From DAOSEC01 sp035362935 (GTDB taxonomy: Bacteria > Bacillota_I > Bacilli_A > ML615J-28 > CAG-313), in NCBI GenBank assembly GCA_035362935.1, contig DAOSEC010000018.1, forward strand, positions 1 to 40,473: a stretch of DNA of 40,473 nucleotides. Direction: 5' to 3'. This document shows, one piece after another, positions 8,942-15,712 of this stretch. The notes under the pieces were generated by a model. It worked only from the letters and a program-made list of their open reading frames with translations, did not search any database and was not told the DNA's origin. Made by a program: the position numbers and the translations under genes. Position 1 is the first letter of the stretch. Every line of letters begins with the position of its first letter.

Positions 8942-8969
8942 TTGACAACGAAAGAAAATATAACATATT
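8942..8969 (+). promoter_or_regulatory. Candidate promoter of merA
   Basis: TTGACA at 8942-8947 is followed after 16 bp by CATATT (8964-8969), in very AT-rich DNA. I see no MerR-type dyad between the boxes. Confidence 0.35.
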
Positions 8970-9046
8970 TTTGATATATTAAACAAGAATAAAAGTAATA
9001 AATAAATTTAAAATTTAAATGGATATGATAAGGAGTAAATCCTAGA

Positions 9047-9067
9047 ATGGAGAAAAAATACTTATGA
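9047..9067 (+). CDS. Possible six-codon leader peptide overlapping merA
   Basis: ATG 9047, 11 bases after AAGGAG, encodes MEKKYL and stops at TGA, which overlaps the merA ATG as ATGA. The arrangement would couple merA translation to the leader. It may instead be the chance remainder of an upstream gene, since GGAG inside the leader could serve merA directly. Confidence 0.3.
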   Translation: MEKKYL

Positions 9068-10698
9068 AAAAACTTAAGATGAAAATACAAGGGATGACTT
9101 GTAAAGGTTGCGAGGGTCACATAGTGGAAGCACTTGAAAAAATAGGTGCAATAAATGTTAAAGCAAGTTTTCACAATGGAGAAGCAATATTTGAACTTCC
9201 AAAAGATACTGATGTCGAACTTTCAAAAATTGCGATAAATAATATTAAGTATCAAGCTGGAATGATAGAAGAAGTATCCTTTAATAAAAACGATAGTGAT
9301 GATAAGATTTATGATCTTATTATAATTGGATCTGGGGCTGCTGCTTTTTCTGCGGCAATTAAAGCAATAGAATACGGTGCAACAGTTGCTATTGTTGAAC
9401 GTGGGGAAGTTGGAGGGACTTGTGTAAATGTAGGTTGCATTCCATCAAAAACGCTTCTTAGAGCAGGAGAAATCAATCAAGCAGCAAAGTCTAATCCATT
9501 CATTGGCTTAAAAACAAATGCTCAAAAAGTGGATTTAGCAACTTTAGTAAAACAAAAAGATGAATTAGTCAATGAGCTTCGTAGTCAGAAATATATAAAT
9601 TTAATCGATGAATACGGTATTGATTTAGTTAAAGGTGAAGCGAGATTTATTAATAAAACAACAATTGAAGTTAATGATAATAGATATATTGCAAAAAATT
9701 ATTTAATTGCTACTGGAGCATCGTCTTATATACCTAAAATTCATGGACTTGAATTTGTTGATTATTTAACAAGCACAACATTACTTGATTTAAAAGAAAC
9801 ACCAAGACGATTAACAGTGATTGGATCAGGATATATTGGATTAGAACTGGGGCAACTTTTTCATAATTTAGGTTCAAAAGTCACGATTATCCAAAGGGGA
9901 AAACAACTTTTGAAAGACTATGATCCTGAAATTTCAGATACTGTCGAAAAATCATTGATTGAACAAGGTATAGAACTTATTAAAGGTGTAGCTTACGAAC
10001 GAATAGAACAAATTGGTGATATCAAAAAGGTTTATATTACAGTTGATGGTAAAAATGAGATTATTGAATCAGAACAATTATTGATTGCAACAGGAAGAAA
10101 ACCTAATACAGACACTTTAAATTTAAGTGCTGCAGACGTTAATGTAGGAGAAAGCAATGAAATTATAATAGATGATTATGGAAGAACGAGTAACAATAAA
10201 ATCTATGCAGCTGGAGATGTTACTTTAGGACCACAATTTGTCTATGTGGCAGCATATGAAGGTGGAATTGTTGCAGACAATGCTATAGGCGGATTAAATA
10301 AAAAAATCGATTTATCGACTGTACCTGCAGTTACTTTTACAAACCCAGCAATTGCAACCGTTGGATTAACAGAGAAAGAAGCTAAAAATATAGGCTATGA
10401 AGTAAAAACTTCTGTAATCAATTTAAATTTAGTCCCCAGAGCAATAGTAAATCGTGAAACAACCGGCATATTTAAGTTGGTTGCAGATACAAGAACACAT
10501 AGAATACTAGGTGCACATATTGTATCTGAAAATGCAGGAGATGTTATTTATGCAGCATTACTAGCGGTAAAACATGGACTTACTATTGAAAATCTTATAG
10601 ATAGTCTTGCTCCATATTTAACAATGGCCGAGGGGTTAAAATTAGCAGCACTAGCGTTTGATAAAGATGTTTCAAAATTATCTTGTTGTGCAGGATGA
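9064..10698 (+). CDS. merA: Mercury(II) reductase with N-terminal heavy-metal-binding domain
   Basis: MerA reduces Hg(II) to volatile Hg(0) with NADPH and FAD in the cytosol. The 544-residue protein has an HMA domain with GMTCKGC (Cys13, Cys16), an FAD-binding IIGSGAAAFSAA (about 87-98), the redox-active pair in GGTCVNVGCIPSK (Cys120, Cys125), a second nucleotide-binding fold near VIGSGYIGLELG, the dimerisation domain, and the C-terminal vicinal cysteines LSCCAG (541-542) that hand Hg(II) to the active site. These last cysteines distinguish MerA from lipoamide dehydrogenases. There is no merR, merT/merP or merB in the window, so it is a lone detoxification gene between decayed mobile DNA, consistent with transfer. 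Confidence 0.93.
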   Translation: MKKLKMKIQGMTCKGCEGHIVEALEKIGAINVKASFHNGEAIFELPKDTDVELSKIAINNIKYQAGMIEEVSFNKNDSDDKIYDLIIIGSGAAAFSAAIKAIEYGATVAIVERGEVGGTCVNVGCIPSKTLLRAGEINQAAKSNPFIGLKTNAQKVDLATLVKQKDELVNELRSQKYINLIDEYGIDLVKGEARFINKTTIEVNDNRYIAKNYLIATGASSYIPKIHGLEFVDYLTSTTLLDLKETPRRLTVIGSGYIGLELGQLFHNLGSKVTIIQRGKQLLKDYDPEISDTVEKSLIEQGIELIKGVAYERIEQIGDIKKVYITVDGKNEIIESEQLLIATGRKPNTDTLNLSAADVNVGESNEIIIDDYGRTSNNKIYAAGDVTLGPQFVYVAAYEGGIVADNAIGGLNKKIDLSTVPAVTFTNPAIATVGLTEKEAKNIGYEVKTSVINLNLVPRAIVNRETTGIFKLVADTRTHRILGAHIVSENAGDVIYAALLAVKHGLTIENLIDSLAPYLTMAEGLKLAALAFDKDVSKLSCCAG

Positions 10699-10711
10699 TA
10701 CAATAAGTAAT

Positions 10712-10833
10712 ATGGATTGGAAGCAATATAACGTGTTTATAAATAATTTAATTTTAAACTGGATGTTAAATTAAAGGAATTAAGTTATGCAAAGATAGCT
10801 GAAAATCATTATTTTGATAGACGTACAGTTTAG
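10712..10833 (+). pseudogene. Remnant of an IS21-like transposase N-terminus
   Basis: MDWKQYNVFINN at 10712 and, in another frame, KLDVKLKELSYAKIAENHYF followed by DRRTV then TAG at 10831 look like the helix-turn-helix start of an IstA-type transposase (SYxxIA....DRRTV is the recognition-helix pattern). The frame break and early stop show decay. Confidence 0.45.
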
Positions 10834-10945
10834 AAATCATAGTGTAAAATATTTTGTGTAAATGAAAATCTGAATATAATTAAAAAAGGAATCTCACTTT
10901 AGTATAATAGAGTTGTCTAAAACCAATATACAAAGGAGATCCCTC

Positions 10946-11115
10946 ATGAATGATTTTACATTAGAAATCTTAAAAACGCTAGTCGAAGGTAAAGATATTA
11001 AGGAAATTTTCAGATTTCATGTAGAAAGTGCTGTTAATCAACTACTACAATATGAACTTTGATAATTTCTAGACTCTACAAATATGATCGTAAAGGCTGC
11101 TTCATATCAATATAG
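10946..11115 (+). pseudogene. IS256-family transposase N-terminal remnant
   Basis: ATG 10946, behind AAAGGAG, encodes MNDFTLEILKTLVEGKDIKE then FRFHVESAVNQLLQYEL, the start of IS256/mutator-type transposases (normally ...ELTAFLDYEKYDR). TGA at 11060 interrupts it, and YKYDRKGC reappears in a shifted frame at about 11077-11100 before TAG. The region 10834-10945 looks like the element's left end and leader; the catalytic part is missing. Confidence 0.7.
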
Positions 11116-11185
11116 TGGGCATTTTAAGTAATAATGTCTTAACTTGAATAATATACTTCATAGGGAGTGCGCAACTTTTCAGTAG

Positions 11186-11257
11186 GGGTGCTAAAATTAG
11201 GCAAAGGGTGCTAAAAAAATTCATAGGGTGCTAATTTGTATTAAAATAGGTAGCATC
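11186..11257 (+). repeat. Iteron-promoter element B (three GGGTGCTAA iterons)
   Basis: GGGTGCTA starts at 11186, 11206 and 11226, spaced 20 and 20 bp. A degenerate GGGAGTGCGCAA at 11163 may be a fourth. The last iteron leads to TAAAAT at 11242-11247 and the inverted half-site TAGCATC at 11251-11257, as in element A. The final 38 bp are identical to A and C. Confidence 0.75.
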
Positions 11258-11305
11258 ACACATTAGACAAGCATTGGTTGATACGATAAGTATTAGACTT
11301 TTTTT
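11254..11305 (+). ncRNA. Candidate small RNA of element B
   Basis: About 30 bases after the expected start site comes hairpin GGTTGATAC (11276-11284) / GTATTAGAC (11290-11298), containing G-U pairs and one mismatch, followed by seven T (11299-11305). It matches the element A hairpin in position and core. There is no coding potential. Confidence 0.45.
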
Positions 11306-11410
11306 CATCAAGAAAGGCTAGTACTTCCCTATTTTCAGATTATTGATAGTCAAGTATAAGTCAAAAATCTAAATATCTATTCACACATTAAATTTTTATT
11401 TAACGAGTAA

Positions 11411-11456
11411 CACGATTACCTAACAAGTTACACGATAACTCAACCTTTTACACGAT
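11411..11456 (+). repeat. Second iteron array of element B (ACACGAT x3)
   Basis: CACGAT starts at 11411, 11431 and 11451, exactly 20 bp apart, in the contexts CACGATTACC, CACGATAACT and CACGATGACA. About 35 bp later comes TAGTGTATAAT and then ATCGTTTA (11507-11514), which resembles the inverted word (TAATCGTGTA). This repeats the design of the first arrays: direct iterons, -10, inverted half-site. Confidence 0.7.
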
Positions 11457-11485
11457 GACAACAAGTATACTTTTTTAAGACTATA

Positions 11486-11496
11486 TAGTGTATAAT
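11486..11496 (+). promoter_or_regulatory. Candidate promoter of the 11565-13363 operon
   Basis: TAGTGTATAAT with TATAAT at 11491-11496 lies about 70 bases before the first start codon and directly behind the ACACGAT array. No good -35 is seen, so an iteron-binding activator is possible. Confidence 0.5.
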
Positions 11497-11564
11497 TATG
11501 GTAATGATCGTTTAGTATTTAACTGCTACACGCATCACCAAAATAATCAAGGGGAGGATCTATA

Positions 11565-12236
11565 ATGAGGCGATTCAAGTACCCATTTTCAAAGTGCATT
11601 GACAAAAAGTTACTTAGGAAAAGAATTGATCTACTAGATAATTCAGCAAGACAAAGATATATAGCTAATAGAAGGTTCCACCTAATTTTTGGAGCTCTTT
11701 ATTGGATCCTGTTTGTTTTTTTTCTGGGTATTATGATTGTTCTTGAGCAAAATATAGAACCAGTGATTGGAAAGACATTATATACAATTCTGGTAATTTT
11801 TGTCAGCCTAATTTTACCGGCATTTTTATTATTATTTCCATATCGAATACTGGAGAAAAAATATCCACCTCAGTTATTAGATACCATTCCAAGAGATAGT
11901 ATTGCCATCATTAATATAAAGCTAATGAAGTACTATAAAATTTCAAAAAACTATATTGTAACTAAGTGTTATGATTCTTCAAATCATCTTCTTGTTGAAA
12001 AGGATGTACTGATTTTTTTTCACAAAGACAAATTAAGAATCGTTAATGATTTTACATCGACAATTAAGGACTTCGGTTGTTTTGAATTTGGATTGGATGA
12101 GTTCATATTGTCTTATGGAAAGAAAGGTGATATCGTTACAACTGAGATAAAAACAGAAAAGTTTTATATTTCATTAGGAAAAAGAGCGAAACCATATATT
12201 TTGAACAGAGGAGCTGATGCTAATGGGGAAGTTTAA
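11565..12236 (+). CDS. Unknown two-helix membrane protein
   Basis: 223 residues, starting MRRFKYPFSKCIDKKLLRKR behind GGGGAGG. Two hydrophobic helices (about residues 42-60 and 75-92) lie between a basic N-terminal segment and a soluble C-terminal domain with alternating beta-like stretches (KFYISLGKRAKPYIL). The layout resembles small bacterial proteins with a paired membrane hairpin and cytosolic sensor-like tail, but no family is recognised. It overlaps the next gene, which has the same topology, and both follow the ACACGAT iteron promoter. Function unknown. Confidence 0.7.
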   Translation: MRRFKYPFSKCIDKKLLRKRIDLLDNSARQRYIANRRFHLIFGALYWILFVFFLGIMIVLEQNIEPVIGKTLYTILVIFVSLILPAFLLLFPYRILEKKYPPQLLDTIPRDSIAIINIKLMKYYKISKNYIVTKCYDSSNHLLVEKDVLIFFHKDKLRIVNDFTSTIKDFGCFEFGLDEFILSYGKKGDIVTTEIKTEKFYISLGKRAKPYILNRGADANGEV

Positions 12237-12888
12237 AGAGATTGTTAAATTTGAAAAAGAAAATATGCCATCGTATCAATATGACTTTTTATATAAACGA
12301 TTGTTACCTGGTATGATTTATGTGGTTGGTGGGGCATTAGTTGTAATAATCTTAGCGATAATACTATTTTTCACTACGGAGTCTGAAATTATTTCAATTA
12401 TCCCTGTAATTGTATGGGGAATCAGTGTTATTCCTTTATTAGTTTTATTTGTAATTCATTCCAAAAAGATGTCCCTTCGTCTTCTACAAGATAAATCGAA
12501 TGAATTTGAAAAGAAATATAAAACTATAGATTATAAGAAAGCAACTGAAAAATTAGAAGACAAAATGCTTATTAAGGATAAAACATTATATTATGATGGT
12601 ATGAACATTAGTCTTGAAGACTGCTTGGTATACTTTTATGCAAAGACCTTGTCTGGCGCTTATTCTTTTTCATTATTATTTTACAAAAAAGAGGAACCGA
12701 TAAATGATGCCATTTTAATACTTGACTTAGATAATAGTTTGATAACGTATTTTGTCAATAATATCTACCTGGTTTATAATCAAGCTCCATTCTCGTTATT
12801 TGCAAATGATAAAAAAGAATTTTTGCGAATACTCTTCAAGTATAATGATCAGAAGAAAATAGATGATTATTTGCATAAAAAAAGATAA
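12223..12888 (+). CDS. Unknown two-helix membrane protein, partner of the preceding gene
   Basis: 221 residues from ATG 12223, which has AGAGGAG at a good distance; an in-frame ATG at 12217 is too close to it. Two strong hydrophobic helices (about residues 26-50 and 57-80) are followed by a lysine-rich linker and a soluble domain ending YNDQKKIDDYLHKKR. The start lies 14 bases inside the upstream gene, so the two are translationally coupled and probably work together. No family recognised. Confidence 0.7.
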   Translation: MGKFKEIVKFEKENMPSYQYDFLYKRLLPGMIYVVGGALVVIILAIILFFTTESEIISIIPVIVWGISVIPLLVLFVIHSKKMSLRLLQDKSNEFEKKYKTIDYKKATEKLEDKMLIKDKTLYYDGMNISLEDCLVYFYAKTLSGAYSFSLLFYKKEEPINDAILILDLDNSLITYFVNNIYLVYNQAPFSLFANDKKEFLRILFKYNDQKKIDDYLHKKR

Positions 12889-12970
12889 TCAGAAAATTTG
12901 GTTGGAAAACTTAATTCAATGGAAATGGGTAGTACAAAACAAATGATGAACTAAATAGGAGGGTAAATTA

Positions 12971-13363
12971 ATGACAGCAATCTTTAAGAATTTTAAAGAA
13001 AAAAATGCTTATAATAGTACAGCGTTTATAGAAATCCAATTTTGCAAAATAAGTGATACTACTAGTATCAAAAAGAAGACTGCAGAGAGATATATTAAAC
13101 ATTTTGCTCCAGATTCGCTTTATATCCATCATACTGATATAGATAAATTTATCGAAGAGTATGGCGGAGTATTTATTAGTGGCAAATATGCAAATCAAAA
13201 GACTGGATTAATTGATCCTTATGGAATTAACTATTATCAAAGAGACCAAATAAATGATTTAATTCAGCGTATTTTCGAGTCTAAACCAACTGATTATGCA
13301 ACTATTATTGAATGGTTAAATGAATCGTTGAAATTTAATGGGATTTATATTTTAGGTCTTTGA
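12971..13363 (+). CDS. Unknown 130-residue soluble protein, immunity-like
   Basis: ATG 12971 follows TAGGAGGG. The sequence has a helical N-terminus, then a compact segment with GKYANQKTGLIDPYGINYY and a C-terminus TDYATIIEWLNESLKFNGIY. There is no signal peptide or membrane helix. The size and the pattern remind me of small immunity-type proteins of Gram-positives, but I cannot name a family. It lies 82 bases after the membrane-protein pair, in the same orientation and probably the same transcript. Element C follows 107 bases after its stop. Confidence 0.6.
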   Translation: MTAIFKNFKEKNAYNSTAFIEIQFCKISDTTSIKKKTAERYIKHFAPDSLYIHHTDIDKFIEEYGGVFISGKYANQKTGLIDPYGINYYQRDQINDLIQRIFESKPTDYATIIEWLNESLKFNGIYILGL

Positions 13364-13470
13364 GTGATTCTATTTAGTATAATCAAATGGTGGTATTAAA
13401 AAAGTTGATCAGAATAGAATTAGTTCAACAGTCATTTTCAAAAAATGCCCTCAGTTTAGCCATAATTTAA

Positions 13471-13543
13471 GGGTGCTAAAATAATTGTCAAGGGTGCTAA
13501 AAATTTTGATGGGGTGCTAATTTGTATTAAAATAGGTAGCATC
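13471..13543 (+). repeat. Iteron-promoter element C (three GGGTGCTAA iterons)
   Basis: GGGTGCTA starts at 13471, 13492 and 13512 (21 and 20 bp apart), followed by TAAAAT at 13528-13533 and inverted TAGCATC at 13537-13543. It is identical to element A over the last 39 bp. Unlike A and B, the GATAC hairpin is replaced by another one, ATCAATC (13575-13581) / GATTGAT (13585-13591), without a strong T run. From 13592 to 13858 I see no gene and no second ACACGAT array. Confidence 0.75.
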
Positions 13544-13858
13544 ACACATTAGAATGTGTCTATAAGTCATCAATATCAATCTAAGATTGATGATATTTAT
13601 AGTAAAAATATAGAGGTTTTAGGACCTATTTTGAAGATTTTGTTTCATATTTGGAGCAATTATTTTTATTTTATAGATATATTTGAGTTTTTGTTCAACT
13701 AACGAGATTTGAATATAGGGTATTTTATGGTGGGTTGAAATTTAGTCGGTTCATAGGATTTAACCTATAAGAGATAACAATGGAAATTATTTTGATTTTT
13801 ATGTATAGTATAAGTGTTAGAAAAATTATAATTAATCAATTAGAAGGAGATGAAAGTT

Positions 13859-14209
13859 ATGAAGAAAGTTTTATATCTAATAATTAAAATTAGTACATCA
13901 TTATTAACCATTCCATTTTGGTTTATAAAGTTTTTTGTAGGCATTGGACATATGCCTAATTTGGATACTGGAAAGATAGAAGAAGTTAGGTTCTACCATT
14001 CTATGTATGAAAATATATTTGACATAGATTTAGGAATTCTATTTTATATATCAATAATAATGATGTTAAGTTCAGTAGTTTTGGCGATAATAACTACAAG
14101 AGTATCTAATAAGAGAATAAAAATAATAAGTAATGTGCTTTTTGTTATTACAATTGTGTTTTTCTTGATATGTTTGTTAATAGCTTCAACGGTTTCACGT
14201 GGCTATTAA
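13859..14209 (+). CDS. Small three-helix membrane protein, unknown
   Basis: 116 residues starting MKKVLYLIIKISTSLLTIPF. I chose ATG 13859 because GAAGGAG sits 9 bases upstream, whereas the ATG at 13850 abuts it. Hydrophobic helices span about residues 5-27, 61-79 and 91-110, with a polar loop GHMPNLDTGKIEEVRFYHSM between the first two. No family recognised. It stands between elements C and D in the same orientation. Confidence 0.6.
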   Translation: MKKVLYLIIKISTSLLTIPFWFIKFFVGIGHMPNLDTGKIEEVRFYHSMYENIFDIDLGILFYISIIMMLSSVVLAIITTRVSNKRIKIISNVLFVITIVFFLICLLIASTVSRGY

Positions 14210-14348
14210 ACCAACTGTTAAATTAGAATTTATAGTTGAGATGGATGAAAAGAAGAGCACATAAAATATTTTATATTGATGATATTAAATTTATTGCTTT
14301 AGGATGTATTGTGAAGGAAGAATGAAATGAATTGATAATAAAAACTGA

Positions 14349-14492
14349 CATTCGCGGTCAATTATCCCAATAGAATATAAAAGTATAAAAACAATTGTTA
14401 TTGATGACGCAACTAGTTTTAGAGTTAAGTATAAAACAATAAGCATTTCAAATAATGAAGAGTGGGAATTCGAAACCTTAAATAACTTATAA
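14349..14492 (+). pseudogene. Short remnant of an unknown protein
   Basis: A 47-codon frame with no start codon encodes IIPIEYKSIKTIVIDDATSF and ends in EEWEFETLNNL before TAA. The composition is protein-like but isolated, so it is probably the tail of a decayed accessory gene. The rest of 14210-14530 shows nothing else recognisable. Confidence 0.35.
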
Positions 14493-14530
14493 CTTCCTAT
14501 TTAATGAGTAGTCACTAGCCTTTTAACTAG

Positions 14531-14573
14531 GGGGTGCGTAAAATGACTAGGGGTGCGTAATTGTATCAATATA
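14531..14573 (+). repeat. Iteron-promoter element D (two GGGGTGCGTAA iterons)
   Basis: GGGGTGCG starts at 14531 and 14550, 19 bp apart, followed by TTGTATCAATATAG, the counterpart of the -10 segment in the other elements. The iteron word is a third variant. No inverted half-site follows, and the sequence turns into the terL remnant within about 15 bases, so the element looks truncated at that joint. Confidence 0.65.
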
Positions 14574-14977
14574 GGTCAACTAACACAATTGAGGAACTTG
14601 GAATGAAATATAACATCCGCGAGATTGCCTTTGACCGTTGGGGTGCAGTTCAAATGACACAGAACTTAGAGAATTTAGGTTTCACCGTCGTTCCTTTTGG
14701 ACAGGGCTTTAAAGATATGTCTCCACCGACAAAAGAATTAATGAAGCTGACTTTAGAAGAAAAGATAGCCCACGGTGGTCATCCTGTGCTCCGATGGATG
14801 ATGGACAATATATTTATTAGAACTGACCCTGCTGGGAATATCAAAGCAGACAAAGAAAAATCCACCGAGAAGATTGACGGTGCTGTAGCCACAATCATGG
14901 CTCTTGACCGAGCGATTCGTTGTGGTGGACAGACTGGTAATTCTGTTTATGACGATCGAGGACTTTTAATCTTCTAA
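14561..14977 (+). pseudogene. Phage terminase large subunit, C-terminal nuclease remnant
   Basis: The frame has no credible start; the first possible codon (TTG 14561) lies within the -10 segment of element D. From about 14590 it reads IEELGMKYNIREIAFDRWGA, then NLGFTVVPFGQGFKDMSPPT, HGGHPVLRWMMDN and KIDGAVATIMALDRAIR, the end of the RNase H-like nuclease domain of HK97-type terminases that cut and package phage DNA. Usual length is over 400 residues, so the ATPase half is missing. A relic of a tailed-phage module. Confidence 0.85.
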
Positions 14978-15078
14978 TTTTATCTACTATATGGTATGAT
15001 AAATGAAATAGGCTAAAGTTGATTGCATAAAAATAGTTTTGTGTGTAGCTATAATACAGGTATAATGGAGGTAAAATT

Positions 15079-15363
15079 ATGTGGGTAGTATTAGGGTTAA
15101 TTGCTATAGTAGCAACTTTTATAAATCTTTATATGTATAAAACAGGAAAAGATTATAGGCTTGCTATGGCAGTGGGATTATCATTTACTGCATTAACGCT
15201 TGTTGCAGAATACAGATTGGTGTCTAATTGGGTAAAGGTTGAAGATTGGTCGGCTTTATTAGATGTTGTGCCTAGTATGGAAAAAGCATTATGGTTTCTT
15301 ACAATTGCTTCAATTTTACTAAATATATCACCTATATTATTAGAATTAAAAAACAAAGAATAA
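15079..15363 (+). CDS. Small three-helix membrane protein of unknown function
   Basis: 94 residues, start ATG 15079 after TGGAGG. Helices at about residues 3-20, 29-46 and 70-87 flank a polar loop with VSNWVKVEDWSALLDVVPSM. The even hydrophobic pattern and short charged C-terminus LLELKNKE suggest a complete, functional protein. I recall similar short proteins in clostridia, without a known role. It sits between two prophage remnants and may be cargo rather than a phage gene. Confidence 0.6.
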   Translation: MWVVLGLIAIVATFINLYMYKTGKDYRLAMAVGLSFTALTLVAEYRLVSNWVKVEDWSALLDVVPSMEKALWFLTIASILLNISPILLELKNKE

Positions 15364-15428
15364 TCGCGCAAGATACAGCATTTATATTATACTAACTACT
15401 GTTAATATTAATATAAAAGTATTTACTA

Positions 15429-15453
15429 AGCATCTCAAATGAGGTGCTTTTTT
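15429..15453 (+). terminator. Terminator of the 15079 gene
   Basis: Stem AGCATCTC / GAGGTGCT with AAAT loop (one G-U pair) followed by TTTTT. Confidence 0.8.
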
Positions 15454-15483
15454 CATACCCATTTTTTTAGGAGAGTGATGTCC

Positions 15484-15600
15484 ATGGGAATACTACAAGG
15501 ATTATTCAAGGCAGTTATCAAAAACAGTGATAAAGTCCATAATGACAAGACAGTTGATATAGGGGTACGAAAAATATCTCAGGGGTACGAACTTTTTTAA
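15484..15600 (+). pseudogene. Truncated 5' end of a probable phage gene, running into element E
   Basis: ATG 15484, behind GGAGAG, encodes MGILQGLFKAVIKNSDKVHN then DKTVDI, after which the frame reads through the first iterons of element E (GVRKISQGYELF) and stops at 15600. A natural gene start cut off after about 26 codons is clear. Its place after terL and its opening resemble an HK97-type portal gene, but so little remains that this is only a suggestion. Confidence 0.4.
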
Positions 15601-15632
15601 AGGGGTACGAAATTGTATCAAAATAGTCGTCC
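15562..15632 (+). repeat. Iteron-promoter element E (three GGGGTACGAA iterons)
   Basis: GGGGTACGA starts at 15562, 15582 and 15602, exactly 20 bp apart. The last leads into ATTGTATCAAAATAG, with the -10-like CAAAAT at 15619-15624, then TCGTCC (15627-15632), a shortened reverse complement of the iteron (TCGTACCCC). Both the iteron word and the inverted half-site differ from elements A-C in the same way, so they have changed together. Confidence 0.75.
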
Positions 15633-15712
15633 TTACACATATTAGCACAACAGTGTTGATACAATAGTATCGACCTTAGAGAATACGAAAATAGGGAGAA
15701 TATCCCTTTTTT
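15631..15712 (+). ncRNA. Candidate small RNA of element E
   Basis: Downstream of the -10 comes ACACATATTAG, then hairpin GTTGATAC (15655-15662) / GTATCGAC (15667-15674), matching A and B but without its own T run, and then a second hairpin GGGA (15694-15697) / TCCC (15703-15706) followed by six T (15707-15712). Elements A and B keep a similar GAAA..GGG/CCC..TTTTC hairpin beyond their first terminator (5827-5854, 11310-11336). About 80 nt, non-coding. Confidence 0.45.

Larger units (their letters stand above)
8421..9046. other. Gene-poor AT-rich stretch before merA
   Basis: It contains a terminator at 8492-8521, a candidate promoter near 8942, and a possible 20-codon frame from TTG 8791 behind GGAGGA that I could not link to any family. 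Otherwise I see only decayed AT-rich sequence. Confidence 0.6.

Noticed and set aside
8932..9174. Minus-strand frame of 80 codons over the merA start
   Set aside because: Low-complexity F/Y/H-rich product of AT-rich DNA, antisense to merA.
14561..14590. Element D -10 segment as a genuine start of a terL-derived protein
   Set aside because: TTG 14561 has no ribosome binding site and the following residues do not belong to terminases.
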